A stretch of DNA of 64,000 bases from Bradyrhizobium elkanii USDA 76 (GCF_023278185.1 NZ_CP066356.1:3774001-3838000); one strand, 5' to 3'; positions 16,271 to 26,504 are shown, counted from the stretch's first letter. The notes: a model not told the origin generated them from the letters alone. Translations and numbers: made by a program.

Positions 16271-16972
16271 TCAGATTGCTTCGCCGCGCGCCTCGGCCGC
16301 CGCATGGCGGATCGCGGCGATGTTGGCCTTGTAGGCCTCGACGGTGCCGCCCTTGAACACGGCGGACCCCGCGACGAAGGCGTTGGCGCCGGCGGCCGCG
16401 AGCTGGCCCGCGACGTCGGGCGCGACGCCGCCGTCGACCTCGATGTCGATCGGGCGGCCCGCGACCATCGCCCTGACGTCGCTGATCTTGCCGATCGCCG
16501 AGCGGATGAAGGCCTGGCCGCCGAAGCCGGGATTGACCGACATGACCAGCACGAGGTCGATCAGGTCGAGCACATATTCGATCGCGCTCGCCGGCGTTGC
16601 CGGATTGAGCGAGACGCCGGCCTTCTTGCCGAGCGCGCGGATCGCCTGCAGCGAGCGGTGCAAATGCGGGCCGGCCTCGGCATGCACCGTGATGTGGTCG
16701 CAGCCCGCCTTGGCGAACGCCTCCAGGTAGGGGTCGCAGGGCGAGATCATCAGGTGGGCGTCGAAGATCTTCCTGGTGTGCGGCCGCATCGCCTTGATGA
16801 CGTCGGGGCCGTAGGAGATGTTCGGCACAAAATGTCCGTCCATCACGTCGAGATGGATCCAGTCGGCGCCGGCCTGGTCGACGGCGCGGACCTCCTCGCC
16901 GAGCTTTGAGAAATCCGACGCCAGGATCGACGGAGCGATAACGAGGGGACGCGGGGTGAATGACTGAGTCAT
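16271..16972 (-). CDS. rpe: Ribulose-phosphate 3-epimerase
   Basis: Interconverts ribulose 5-phosphate and xylulose 5-phosphate in the pentose phosphate and Calvin cycles. The 233-residue TIM barrel shows [17 protein letters not shown], the metal-binding [35 protein letters not shown] and the second catalytic Asp in [10 protein letters not shown]. The start at 16972 gives the family length; an upstream ATG at 17023 would add 17 residues. It converges on the kinase gene with 13 bases between stops. The 252 bases upstream show no gene. Confidence 0.96.
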   Translation of the reverse strand: MTQSFTPRPLVIAPSILASDFSKLGEEVRAVDQAGADWIHLDVMDGHFVPNISYGPDVIKAMRPHTRKIFDAHLMISPCDPYLEAFAKAGCDHITVHAEAGPHLHRSLQAIRALGKKAGVSLNPATPASAIEYVLDLIDLVLVMSVNPGFGGQAFIRSAIGKISDVRAMVAGRPIDIEVDGGVAPDVAGQLAAAGANAFVAGSAVFKGGTVEAYKANIAAIRHAAAEARGEAI

Positions 16973-17224
16973 GTCAGCTGTTCCGGAAGACTTCAGGGGG
17001 CGACGGGTGAGTCCGCCTAACATGCGGACGCGTGACGGGCAATGCGAGCGGACGGCGCTCCGCGACCGGAAAATTCTTCCGCCGGCGGCAGCTCTTGCCG
17101 GGTGCGCGGAACCCGTTTCGACGCGGGGAGCCTGGTTTTACTGGGTTTTTGCCATGGCACGCCCCTTGCTCGGCCACTGACCAGCGTTTGAGCCGCCAAG
17201 GCGCGGCCCGGTTGGAGTATTGCC

Positions 17225-18022
17225 ATGCTGTTCGCCCTTGGCGCTGCGTCGTCGGCCATTGACCTCTTGAGCTCGCTGATGTCGTCGAAGTCGACGACCC
17301 AGACCGGCAGCTCCAGTAAGGGAGGGCAGACCACCGGCCTGTTCGCCCCTTCGACCGGTACCTCGACGTCGACCGGCAGCAGCACCGGTACCGGCTCGGG
17401 CAGCGGCTCCGCGCAGATTTCGCCGCTGACCATGGGCGCGCTGATTTCCGCGCAAAGCCAGTCGCAGACCGCGGTTTCAAACAGCGCGACGGCAGCCAGC
17501 CGCTCGGATGCGCTCAAGGACCTGTTCTCGCAGATCGATGCCGACGGCAACGGCAAGATCACCCAGTCCGAATTCGAGAACGCGCTCGGCGCCGGCGGCA
17601 CCAACACCGCGCAGGCCGACGACGTGTTCTCCAAGCTCGACAGCAATGGCGACGGCAGCGTCAGCCTCGACGAGATGTCCCAGGCATTGCAGGGCCACAA
17701 GAGCGGCGGCCATCATCGCCATCACATGACCAGTGGCTCGACCGATGGATCCGGCTCCGGCAGCGGCGCGGGCGGATCGAGCTCCGATCCCTTGATGCAG
17801 GCGCTGGACGGCGCGACCGCGACGTCGGTGACCAACAGCGACGGCTCGACCACCACGACGACGACCTACGCCGACGGCTCGAAGGTGTCGATGACGACGC
17901 CGGCCGCGTCCTCCGTGACCCTCAACGCGGCCTCGTCCTACAATATCGTCGAACAGCTGATCCAGCGCCAGGCGAAGGCGATCTCCGCGCAGGACTTCGC
18001 CGCGATTTCCGTCAGCGCCTAA
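17225..18022 (+). CDS. EF-hand calcium-binding protein with Ser/Thr/Gly-rich flanks
   Basis: A 265-residue protein with a pair of canonical EF-hand loops, DADGNGKITQSE (105-116) and DSNGDGSVSLDE (139-150), each with ligands at positions 1, 3, 5 and 12. The flanks are low-complexity: Ser/Thr/Gly-rich before the hands, and a His-rich then Gly/Ser-rich stretch after them. The N-terminus is mildly hydrophobic but not a clear signal peptide. The C-terminus has a helix around YNIVEQLIQRQAKAISAQDF. A GGAG site lies seven bases before the ATG. Proteins of this architecture are common in Bradyrhizobium and Xanthomonas (XopAW-like), where secretion is suspected; the role here is unproven. Confidence 0.85.
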   Translation: MLFALGAASSAIDLLSSLMSSKSTTQTGSSSKGGQTTGLFAPSTGTSTSTGSSTGTGSGSGSAQISPLTMGALISAQSQSQTAVSNSATAASRSDALKDLFSQIDADGNGKITQSEFENALGAGGTNTAQADDVFSKLDSNGDGSVSLDEMSQALQGHKSGGHHRHHMTSGSTDGSGSGSGAGGSSSDPLMQALDGATATSVTNSDGSTTTTTTYADGSKVSMTTPAASSVTLNAASSYNIVEQLIQRQAKAISAQDFAAISVSA

Positions 18023-18040
18023 GACGAGACTGGTAATTTC

Positions 18041-18126
18041 CGTCATTGCGAGGAGCGGAGCGACGAAGCAATCCATCTGTCCACGTGTGCGGACAGATGG
18101 ATTGCTTCGCTTCGCTCGCAATGACG
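18041..18126. repeat. Long palindromic dispersed repeat
   Basis: Nearly the whole 86 bases fold on themselves: arms of about 40 bases starting GTCATTGCGAG and ending CTCGCAATGAC around a short loop. This is the most recognisable intergenic repeat of Bradyrhizobium. Lying between convergent genes, it may also stop transcription from both sides. Confidence 0.85.
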
Positions 18127-18148
18127 GCAGAGCCAGAAGCGCGATGAT

Positions 18149-19144
18149 CTAGCCGAATTTGTCCCGCCAGCTCGGCAGCGCGCCGGCGAATGGCAGCGCG
18201 GTCGCTGAATGGACGCCGCGGGCGATGGCGCGCGCCACCGTGTTGGCGGCGAGCGCACCGAGCCTCGTGAGGCCGAACAGCGGATCGATCGGCTTGGCGC
18301 CGGTCGCGGCGGCAAACACCACGTCGCCGTCGAGCGGGGCGTGCACGGGATAGATCGCGCGCGCCATGCCGGTCTGCGCGATCATCGCAAGCCGCCGCGC
18401 CTGCGGCTTCGTCAACTGCGCATCAGTCACCACGACGACGAGGGTGGTGTTCTCGGCGGCGCTGGCGTCGGCGCCGCCCTTCAGCCTCGCCTTCAGCATG
18501 TCCGGCGTGAACGCGGGCGGCAGGCCGCGCCCGCCGAACTCGCCGCCGACCTCGAACGGCGCCGCCCAGAACCAGGGGCCGCTGCCGACCGTGACGCTGC
18601 CGACCGCGTTGACCACCGCGAGCGCCGCGACCGTCACGCCGTCGTCGGTCACGTCGGACGCCGAGCCGAGGCCGCCCTTCAGATTGGCCGTGGTCGCGCC
18701 CAGGCCAGCGCCGACGCTGCCGAGCTCGAAGGCATCAGAGGCGGCATTGGCCGCCGCGTAGCCGAGATCGCGATAGGGCGGAAAGCGTCCCCACGCCTTG
18801 TTGCCGCCGTTGAGCAGGTCGAAGCAGATCGCGCCCGGCACGATCGGGATCACCGCGTCGCGGATGCGGAAGCCGCGGCCGCGCTCGGCGAGCCAGGCCT
18901 GCACGCCGCCGGCGGCATCGAGCCCGTGCGCCGAGCCGCCGGACAGCGCGATGGCGTCGATCGCCTCGACGACGTTGTGCGGCGACAGCAGCGCTTCCTC
19001 GCGGGTGCCGGGACCGCCGCCGCGGACATCGATCGAGGCGACCGCCGGCCGCTCGAACAGGATGGCGGTGACACCGGAGGCGACCGTTGGATCGTCGGCA
19101 TGGCCGACGGCAACGCCGGCAATATCGGTGAGAAGGTTTTTCAC
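18149..19144 (-). CDS. P1 (S58/DmpA) family peptidase
   Basis: A 331-residue N-terminal-nucleophile hydrolase of the DmpA/P1 family. These proteins are made as precursors that cut themselves just before the catalytic residue. Here the expected cleavage is at ENTTLVVVVTD, with Thr233 as the probable nucleophile instead of the usual Ser. Other family segments are the N-terminal VGHADDPT, GGGPGTREE, SGGSAHGLDAAGGV, GAGLGATTANLKGGLG and a C-terminal LTRLGALAANTVARAI helix. Known members are beta-peptidyl aminopeptidases and L-aminopeptidase D-amidase/D-esterases. The substrate here is unknown. Confidence 0.88.
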   Translation of the reverse strand: MKNLLTDIAGVAVGHADDPTVASGVTAILFERPAVASIDVRGGGPGTREEALLSPHNVVEAIDAIALSGGSAHGLDAAGGVQAWLAERGRGFRIRDAVIPIVPGAICFDLLNGGNKAWGRFPPYRDLGYAAANAASDAFELGSVGAGLGATTANLKGGLGSASDVTDDGVTVAALAVVNAVGSVTVGSGPWFWAAPFEVGGEFGGRGLPPAFTPDMLKARLKGGADASAAENTTLVVVVTDAQLTKPQARRLAMIAQTGMARAIYPVHAPLDGDVVFAAATGAKPIDPLFGLTRLGALAANTVARAIARGVHSATALPFAGALPSWRDKFG

Positions 19145-19263
19145 GATGGGTCCATCCGCCTGCTGTCCGATCGATCCGGTATAGCAGCCGCGACGGATGC
19201 ATCAACCGTCGGGCGCGGGCGGACGGAGACGTGCGGTAAGACTTGCAGGCATCCGGTCAAAAA

Positions 19264-19287
19264 AACGCCCCGGCGGACCGGGGCGTT
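19264..19287 (-). terminator. Rho-independent terminator after livK
   Basis: Ten-base perfect arms (19264-19273 and 19278-19287) with a four-base loop. On the minus strand a run of seven T's spans the base of the stem. It lies 36 bases past the livK stop codon. Confidence 0.9.
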
Positions 19288-19322
19288 CTCGTATCTCTGA
19301 TTGGATCAGACGCGCGAGAGGC

Positions 19323-20441
19323 TCAAGAGCCCTTCGGATTGATCTCGGTGTAGTTGCCCTTGGCGTCCCACTTGTAAACGACGTAATCGATCGCCTTGAT
19401 GTCGCCCTTGGCGTCGAAGGCCATCTTGCCGAGCACGGTATCCCACTCGCCGGCCTTGATGGTGTCCATCACCTTCTTGGCGTCGGTGGAGCCGGCCTTG
19501 GCGACGGCCTGCGTCCAGACCTGCATCGCGGCGTAGGTGTAGAGCGTGTAGCCCTCGGGGTCGATGTTCTTGGCCTTGAACTTCTCGACGATCGCCTTCG
19601 CGGTCGGCTTGTTGCGCGGGTCGGGGCCGAAGGTGAACAGCGTGCCTTCGGCGGCGGGGCCGGTGATCGAGGCGAACTCCTTGTCGTTCATGGCGTCGCC
19701 CGCCATCAGCACGGTCTGCAGGCCCTGGTCGCGCATCTGGCGCAGGATCAGGCCGGCTTCCTGATGGTAGCCGCCGACATAGACCAGATCGATGTTGTCG
19801 CGCTTCAGGCGCGAGACGATCGAGTTGAAGTCCTTGTCGCCCTTGTTGTAGGACTCGAACATCTTCTCCTGGAAGCCGGCCTTGTTCAGCGCCTTCTTGG
19901 TCTCGTCGGCGAGGCCTTTGCCGTAGGTGGTCTTGTCGTTCAGGATCGCGACGTTCTTGCCCTTGTAGTTCTTCATGATGTAGTCGGCGGCGACCAGGCC
20001 CTGCTGGTCGTCACGGCCGCAGACGCGCGCCACGTTCCAGAGCTTGCGCTCGGTGAACAGCGGGTTGGTCGAGGCCGGGGTAATCTGCAGCACGTTGGCG
20101 TCGGCATAGGCCTCGGAGGCCGGGATCGAGGACGACGAGCAGAAATGGCCGGCCACGAACGGGATCTTCGAAGAGCCGATCTTTTCCGCGATCGAGCGCG
20201 CCTGCTTCGGATCGCAGGCATCGTCGTCGGCTTCCAGCGCGAGCTTCTTGCCGAGCACGCCGCCGGCGGCGTTGATGTCGGCGACCGCCTGCTCGGCGCC
20301 GTTCTTCATCTGCCGGCCGAAGGCGGATTCGGAGCCCGTCATCGGGCCCGCGACTGCGATGGTGATGTCTTGCGCGAACGCGCTCGCCGAGAATGCGAAC
20401 GAAGCGCCCAATGCCAGGCCGATCAGCTTCAGTGATTTCAT
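19323..20441 (-). CDS. livK: Branched-chain amino acid ABC transporter, periplasmic binding protein
   Basis: A 372-residue type I periplasmic binding protein with a clear signal peptide (MKSLKLIGLALGASFAFSASAFAQ). It carries the family opening DITIAVAGPMTGSESAFGRQMKNGAEQA and the DDACDPKQA segment. It captures branched-chain or related amino acids for the LivHMGF permease encoded upstream on the same strand. The start at 20441 is set by a GAGGGA site and the signal peptide. The 166-base gap to livF leaves room for its own promoter, usual for the abundant binding protein. The ligand cannot be read from sequence. Confidence 0.93.
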   Translation of the reverse strand: MKSLKLIGLALGASFAFSASAFAQDITIAVAGPMTGSESAFGRQMKNGAEQAVADINAAGGVLGKKLALEADDDACDPKQARSIAEKIGSSKIPFVAGHFCSSSSIPASEAYADANVLQITPASTNPLFTERKLWNVARVCGRDDQQGLVAADYIMKNYKGKNVAILNDKTTYGKGLADETKKALNKAGFQEKMFESYNKGDKDFNSIVSRLKRDNIDLVYVGGYHQEAGLILRQMRDQGLQTVLMAGDAMNDKEFASITGPAAEGTLFTFGPDPRNKPTAKAIVEKFKAKNIDPEGYTLYTYAAMQVWTQAVAKAGSTDAKKVMDTIKAGEWDTVLGKMAFDAKGDIKAIDYVVYKWDAKGNYTEINPKGS

Positions 20442-20607
20442 GAGACGTCCCTCGTGGTCGTTGCCTCTTGCGGAAGGGCCCGGCGCGCCGGGCCCCAAAA
20501 CCGCGGGCATTCTCAGCTGATTTCGCGGCGAAGTCACCGGCAATTTTCAGGCAAATCGACGCTGCATCAGCTGCATCCTGCTCGCGGTGGCGGCACGGAA
20601 CGCGCAG

Positions 20608-21353
<746 letters not shown>

Positions 21354-21357
<4 letters not shown>

Positions 21358-22187
21358 GTGCCGCTCTCCATCACGGCGATCGCCTCTTCCTCGTCGGCGC
21401 CGAGATAGGCGGCGATCACCTTGGGATCGTCGCGCACCGTCTGCGGCGTGCCCTCGGCGATCTTGACGCCGTAATCCATGACCACGACGTGATCGGAGAT
21501 CTCCATCACGACCGACATGTCGTGCTCGATCAGGAGGATCGAGGTGCCCTGTTCGTTGCGGATCGACAGCAGCAGCTCGTTCAGCCCGCCGCTCTCGCGC
21601 GCGTTCAGTCCCGCTGCCGGCTCGTCGAGACAGAGCAGCACAGGTTCAGTGCACATCGCGCGCGCGATCTCGAGCCTGCGCTGGTCGCCATAGGGCAGGT
21701 TGCCCGCTGCATCGTCGGCGCGGTCGAGCAGGCCGACGCGCGCGAGCCAGGTCCGCGCCAGATCGATGGCGCGCTGCTCGGCCTCGCGCCAGGACGGCAG
21801 GCCGAGCAGCCCGAGCAGGGTCAGGCCCGAGGCGCGCATCAGCGCGTTGTGCTGGGCGACCATCAGATTTTCCAGCGCGGTCATGCCGGGAAACAGCCGG
21901 ATGTTCTGAAAGGTGCGCGCCACCTTGGCCTGCTTGGAGATGCGGAAATCGTTCAGCCGCTCGAGCTGGATGGTGCGGCCGTCGTCATGGGCGAGGCGGA
22001 TCGCGCCCCCGCTCGGCCGGTAGAACCCGGTGATGCAGTTGAATACGGTGGTCTTGCCGGCGCCGTTCGGCCCGATCAGCGCGGTGATCTTGCGTCGCTC
22101 GGCCGCAAAGGACAGCTCGTTGACCGCGACGATGCCGCCGAAGCGCATCATCAGGCGGTCGACGGTGAGGATGTGGTCGCCGCTCAT
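21354..22187 (-). CDS. livG: Branched-chain amino acid ABC transporter ATPase LivG
   Basis: A 277-residue ABC ATPase with Walker A GPNGAGKTTV and Walker B LLCLDEPAAGL; the signature segment reads LPYGDQRRLEIARAM, as in LivG proteins. The LivG-specific insertion between Walker A and signature (RTFQNIRLFPGMTALENLMVAQH) is present. It overlaps livF and livM by four bases at each end. Confidence 0.95.
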
Positions 22188-23509
22188 CCGTGGCCCTCCT
22201 TGACGAGGTCGGACGAGATCGCCTGGTTGCGTTCCAGGAACACGGTCGGTGCGCGATGGCCGATCAGCCCGCGCGGCCGCCAGATCATCAGCAGCACCAT
22301 CGCCATGCCGAACACCAGCATGCGGTATTGATCGAGGCCGCGGAACAGCTCGAAGCCGCCGATCATGGTCAGCGCGGCGAGCGCCACGCCGAGCTGCGAG
22401 CCCATGCCGCCGAGCACGACGATCGCCAGCACCAGCGCCGATTCCTGGAAGGTGAAGGATTCCGGGCTGATGAAGCCCTGCCGCGTGGCGAAGAACGCGC
22501 CGGCGAGGCCGCCGAACATCGCGCCGGTCGCGAACGCCGTCAGCTTGGTGGTCGTGGTGTTGATGCCGAGCGCGCGGCAGGCGACCTCGTCCTCGCGCAG
22601 CGCCTCCCAGGCGCGGCCGATCGGCAGCCGCCGCAGCCGGATCGTCACCCAGTTGGTGATCAGCGCCATCGCCAGGATCAGGTAGAACAGGAAGACGAGG
22701 CGGTGGGTCGGTGAGAATTCGATGCCGAGCTTGGCGGCGAGCCCGTCATCACCCGCCGTCAGCGGAATGCCGAACATGGTCGGGCGGGGAATTCCCGACA
22801 CGCCGTTGGGGCCGCCGGTCAGGCTCTGCCAGTTGATGATGACGAGGCGGATGATCTCGCCGAAGGCGAGCGTCACGATCGCGAGATAGTCGCCGCGCAG
22901 CCGCAGCACCGGGAAGCCGAGCAGCACGCCCCAGAACGCCGCCAGGATGCCGGCAAGCGGCAGGCAGACCCAGAACGACAATCCGAAATTGGTGGCAAGC
23001 AACGCGTAGGAATAGGCACCGACCGCGTAGAACGCGACATAGCCGAGGTCGAGCAGGCCGGCGAGGCCGACCACGACGTTCAATCCCCATCCCAGCATCA
23101 CATAGGTCAGGACCAGGATCGACAGGTCGAGAATGTAGCGCTGGTTGTAGAAGATGACAGGCACGAGGAAGGTGAACACCAGGAGCGCCGGCGCCAGCCA
23201 GCGGCCGGCGAACGACATCGCTGATTGCACCGGCTTCGGCACGATGCGGTCCTTGTCGACCGGTCCCCACCATTGCCGCAGCAGCTCGACGACGATGCTG
23301 CCGCCGAACACCGCGCCGACGAGGGCTGCGAGGTCGCCGAACCGCGTCCAGTAGATCAAGCCGCCCTGCGGCCCGGCCTCGGTCCGAACGCCGATCATCA
23401 GCGAGAACAGCACCAGCGCAACAAGGGCGCTGATCAGGGCTTTCTTGAGAATGAAGGCGCTGCCCGAGGGCTGCGCGGCGTGCGAGGGGCGGGCTGAGGT
23501 CGCGCTCAC
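22184..23509 (-). CDS. livM: Branched-chain amino acid ABC transporter permease LivM
   Basis: A 441-residue multi-helix inner-membrane permease of the LivM type, with about ten hydrophobic segments, the GLAGLLDLGYVAFYAVGAY motif and a cytoplasmic coupling loop RRLPIGRAWEALREDEVACRALGIN. It is longer than many LivM proteins because of an N-terminal region of about 120 residues with two extra helices, common in alphaproteobacteria. The GTG at 23509, ten bases after the livH stop codon, is chosen. An ATG at 23548 inside livH would add 13 residues. Confidence 0.93.
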   Translation of the reverse strand: MSATSARPSHAAQPSGSAFILKKALISALVALVLFSLMIGVRTEAGPQGGLIYWTRFGDLAALVGAVFGGSIVVELLRQWWGPVDKDRIVPKPVQSAMSFAGRWLAPALLVFTFLVPVIFYNQRYILDLSILVLTYVMLGWGLNVVVGLAGLLDLGYVAFYAVGAYSYALLATNFGLSFWVCLPLAGILAAFWGVLLGFPVLRLRGDYLAIVTLAFGEIIRLVIINWQSLTGGPNGVSGIPRPTMFGIPLTAGDDGLAAKLGIEFSPTHRLVFLFYLILAMALITNWVTIRLRRLPIGRAWEALREDEVACRALGINTTTTKLTAFATGAMFGGLAGAFFATRQGFISPESFTFQESALVLAIVVLGGMGSQLGVALAALTMIGGFELFRGLDQYRMLVFGMAMVLLMIWRPRGLIGHRAPTVFLERNQAISSDLVKEGHG

Positions 23510-23519
23510 GAAGTGCCTG

Positions 23520-24437
23520 TCAGACTTTTTCGACTTCGGGACGGCCAAGCAGGCCGGTCGGCATGAAGATCAGCACCACGATCAGGATCGAGAACGCGGC
23601 GACGTCCTTGTACTCCACCGAGAAATAGGCCGACCAGAACGTCTCGATCAGGCCGATCGCGAGCCCGCCGAGCATCGCGCCCGGCAGCGAGCCGATGCCG
23701 CCGAGCACCGCGGCGGTGAACGCCTTGATGCCGGCGACGAAGCCCATGAAGAAATCGACCAGGCCGTAATACAAGAGATACATCATGCCTGCGACCGCGG
23801 CGAGCGCGGCGCCGATCACGAAGGTCATCGAGATGGTGCGGTCGACGTCGACGCCGAGCAGCGCGGCCATGGTCTGGTCCTGCTCGCAGGCGCGCATGTC
23901 GCGTCCGAGCCGGGTGCGCGAGACCAGCCAGGTGAACAGCGCCAGCACGACGATGGTGGCCAGCACGACCATGATCTGGATGTTGGAGAGCTGCACAGCA
24001 AAGCCCTGGGAGCCTTCATGCAGCGTGTAGCCGCCGGTGATGATCGGCGGCACCGGCTTCACCCGCGCGCCCTGCGACACCTGCGAGAAGTTGGTCAGCA
24101 CGAACGACATGCCGATCGCCGACAGCATCGGCGCGAGGCGGAACGAATGCCTCAAGGGCCGGTAGGCGATGCGCTCGATGGTCCAGCCATAGAGCGCGGT
24201 GATCGCCATCGAGACCAGCAGCACGATCAGGAGGATCAGGGGGATCGCGGTGAGGCCGAGCGACACCAGCACCAGGAACGAGATCAGCGCGATGAAGCCG
24301 CCGATCATGAAGATGTCGCCATGCGCGAAATTGATCATGCCGACGATGCCGTAGACCATCGTGTAGCCGATGGCGATCAGGCCGTAGATCGAACCGAGCA
24401 CGAGGCCGTTGATCAATTGCTGGGCGAAATAATCCAT
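23520..24437 (-). CDS. livH: Branched-chain amino acid ABC transporter permease LivH
   Basis: A 305-residue inner-membrane permease with about eight helices, the N-terminal QLINGLVLGSIYGLIAIGYTMVYGIVGMINFAHGD signature in its usual place, and the DQTMAALLGVDVDRTI coupling loop. It is the first gene of livHMGF, so the operon promoter should lie in the 369 bases upstream. Confidence 0.95.
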   Translation of the reverse strand: MDYFAQQLINGLVLGSIYGLIAIGYTMVYGIVGMINFAHGDIFMIGGFIALISFLVLVSLGLTAIPLILLIVLLVSMAITALYGWTIERIAYRPLRHSFRLAPMLSAIGMSFVLTNFSQVSQGARVKPVPPIITGGYTLHEGSQGFAVQLSNIQIMVVLATIVVLALFTWLVSRTRLGRDMRACEQDQTMAALLGVDVDRTISMTFVIGAALAAVAGMMYLLYYGLVDFFMGFVAGIKAFTAAVLGGIGSLPGAMLGGLAIGLIETFWSAYFSVEYKDVAAFSILIVVLIFMPTGLLGRPEVEKV

Positions 24438-24806
24438 ACGCTGCCGTCAGAGCCTGTTCGGTTGAGAACCGACCAGGCTCTCGTGTTGATCTGGACGCGC
24501 TTGCTTCACGCGAACCGGTTCCCACTTCGCTCGAAAACGCCACGTCGAGGGTGACGCGGCGAGGGCCCCGGCAGCCTGATCCGTCGCGTCGTGTCGTTTT
24601 CTAACAGTGGAACCCCGGCCGCGGCAACAGCGTGGCAGCAGCAGAAAGGGCTTGTACATAACTAGTTTGGCGGATGCGGTTCCGATGTCACAGGGCCGAC
24701 ATGGCCTTGCCTTGCAATGATCACGCCGGAACCCTTGTTCCCCGAGCAACCGCGCTTGCGACGTGCGCGTTGTCCCCAGCTTGATGACAGCAAAGGGAGT
24801 AGCTGA
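24438..24806. other. Gene-free stretch between livH and a small plus-strand ORF
   Basis: This region must hold the divergent promoters. Visible in it are an imperfect hairpin at 24448-24481 (GAGCCTG arms) and, at 24507-24540, a short element (gaaccggttcccacttcgct) that is a recurrent intergenic repeat in Bradyrhizobium. No convincing ORF was seen. Confidence 0.5.
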
Positions 24807-24953
24807 ATGAGCAACCCAAATCAGAATCCGGGCCAGCCCAACCAGAACCCCAGTCAGAAGCCCGGCCAGCAGCAGCAGGGCGGCGGCCAGAAGCCCGGCC
24901 AGCAACAGCAGGATCCGGGCCGGCAGGGCCAGAAGCCCAATCCGGAGCGCTAA
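24807..24953 (+). CDS. 48-residue Gln/Pro/Asn/Gly-rich repetitive microprotein
   Basis: An ATG ORF of 48 residues made almost wholly of Q, P, N, G and K, built from repeated NQNPGQ and QKPGQQQQ-type units. An AAAGGGAG ribosome site lies nine bases upstream, and a strong terminator follows 24 bases after the stop, so it has the marks of an expressed single gene. It has no signal peptide, helix or Cys, and is probably disordered. The function is unknown. Expansion or contraction of the repeats between strains would be expected. Confidence 0.65.
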   Translation: MSNPNQNPGQPNQNPSQKPGQQQQGGGQKPGQQQQDPGRQGQKPNPER

Positions 24954-24977
24954 TTCGGACAATTGAGCCGAACCAGC

Positions 24978-25010
24978 AGGAAGGCCTCGCCGAAAGGCGA
25001 GGCCTTCCTT
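24978..25010 (+). terminator. Terminator after the Q/P/N/G microprotein gene
   Basis: Fourteen-base arms (24978-24991 and 24996-25009) with a GAAA tetraloop, followed on the plus strand by a T-rich stretch. It also lies 38 bases beyond the stop codon of the convergent gene at 25048, so it may serve both. Confidence 0.8.
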
Positions 25011-25047
25011 GTTCAGGTTTTCCAGCTGGAGCCTGGGCCTGTCTGGT

Positions 25048-25806
25048 TCAGGCCAACTGGTCGGCGAAGCGGCCGCGGAAGGCGTATGAACCGAAATGCG
25101 TGAGCTCGCTTCGAAGGTCGAGCCAGATTTCGCCGCCGAGGTCGATCCAGCGCCGGCAGAACGCGTAATCCTCGGACAAATACTCGCCGGTCGTCTTGTC
25201 GATCATGCATTCGAACAGCGAGACGCGGTCGAGGTCGGCGCGAACCAGGTCGCCGGTGTTCAAGTCGTTGCTCTTGTGGTTCGCTCGATATTTGAGTTCG
25301 GGGTGGGCGTCGCACAGCCTGACGAGGGCGGATCGCTTCATCATGAGAAAGCCGGTTCCGGCATATCGGACCTTGGCGAAGCCATCGCCGCGCGCCGTGA
25401 TCTGGTCGCCCTCCCATGTGACGACATAGTCCAGCGAGGATGACGCGAGGTTCCTTCGCTTGGCCTCCGCAGCCCGCTGCACCTTGGCCCAATCGATGTG
25501 CTTGAGCGGATAGGCCGCGGCCGAAACATCGGTGCCGCAATCCAGCAGCCGGAAGACGGACTCGGGTTCGAACCCGATATCGGCGTCGATGAACAGGAGA
25601 TGGCTGGCGCCGGATGCAAGGAATTGGTGGGCCAGTTCGTTCCGGGCGCGCACGATCAGCGATTCGTTTCCGATCAGATGGAACTGGATGTCGATGCCCC
25701 GGGCGGTGGCCGCAGCCTGAAGCTTCAGGGCGGACAGCACATAGGCCATCTTCAGATCGCCGCCGTAGCAGGGCGTTGCGACGAAAACGCGCGTTCTTTC
25801 GGTCAT
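25048..25806 (-). CDS. Glycosyltransferase-like (GT-A fold) protein
   Basis: A 252-residue protein with a GT-A nucleotide-sugar-binding plan: FVATPCYGGDLKMAY at the N-terminus, NESLIVRARNELAHQFL, and a DxD motif in LLFIDADIGFEP (residues 74-76). The C-terminal half has SEDYAFCRRWIDLGGEIWLD, like the ED-containing acceptor loop of GT2 and Anp1-like families. There is no membrane helix. The start at 25806 has a GGGGGT site; an upstream frame extension lacks domain support. It stands alone, so donor and acceptor are unknown. Confidence 0.7.
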   Translation of the reverse strand: MTERTRVFVATPCYGGDLKMAYVLSALKLQAAATARGIDIQFHLIGNESLIVRARNELAHQFLASGASHLLFIDADIGFEPESVFRLLDCGTDVSAAAYPLKHIDWAKVQRAAEAKRRNLASSSLDYVVTWEGDQITARGDGFAKVRYAGTGFLMMKRSALVRLCDAHPELKYRANHKSNDLNTGDLVRADLDRVSLFECMIDKTTGEYLSEDYAFCRRWIDLGGEIWLDLRSELTHFGSYAFRGRFADQLA

Positions 25807-25976
25807 TTTACCCCCAATTTTCGGTCGGCACGGGAGCCGATCGCATCGATCCGGAACCATCGCATCGCGCTTAACCTTAACAAAGGGTTTAAATTGCTGG
25901 CGGCAATTGATCGGCGTTAGCTCGCGCCCTGAATCGTCGCCAATCGGATAAGGCGCGGGAAGCACGGGAAGCGGCA

Positions 25977-26504
25977 ATGTCGAACAACTGGCGGATCAGC
26001 TCCTTCAACGGCGCGCTGCTTGCGGCCTATTTCATTCCGGTCTGGAGCATCATTGCCTTCAGCATCATGGTGTCGCCGATCCACGGCCTCTATGAGCGGC
26101 CGAGCGTGTCGATCGCGTTCTATGCCAGCGACTATCTGCACCTCGGCAAGATGGCGACGGTGCGGCTCGCATGGCTGCTCGCGCTGGCGCGGATCACCGT
26201 GGTGGCGTTCTTCGCGGTCTTCCTCGCGATGACAGCGTTCTCGCCGTTGCGCAAGAGCAGCAGCGGCGCCGACGAGGCGCTCGCGGTGGCGCTCTGCCTC
26301 GGCAGCGTGCTGAGCTTCGCCAGCATGATGATGGCCTCCAAGGTCGGCGAGGTCGAAGCAATGCGCATGCATGCGTCCGAGCTTCTGATGCTGCTCGGCA
26401 CCGCGATCGTGATGCTGTTCGAGACCTCGCCGAAGCGAGCCGTCGAGGCGCCCGTCGCCGAGGCGGGCGCGCCTGCGAGCGAGCTATCCCTTCAGCAGCC
26501 CTAG
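25977..26504 (+). CDS. Four-helix membrane protein of unknown function
   Basis: A 175-residue protein with hydrophobic segments at about residues 9-33, 62-88, 96-118 and 130-148, and an acidic/Ala-rich C-terminal tail. No family was recognised. Its last 21 bases overlap the stop end of the convergent pcaC gene. Start ATG at 25977. Confidence 0.7.
   Translation: MSNNWRISSFNGALLAAYFIPVWSIIAFSIMVSPIHGLYERPSVSIAFYASDYLHLGKMATVRLAWLLALARITVVAFFAVFLAMTAFSPLRKSSSGADEALAVALCLGSVLSFASMMMASKVGEVEAMRMHASELLMLLGTAIVMLFETSPKRAVEAPVAEAGAPASELSLQQP

Noticed and set aside
19197..20435. A 412-codon plus-strand frame opposite livK
   Set aside because: Shadow of livK; low-complexity translation and no ribosome site.
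23445..24554. A 369-codon plus-strand frame opposite livH
   Set aside because: The translation is mostly His, Arg, Asp and Gln with no domain; livH on the other strand is certain.
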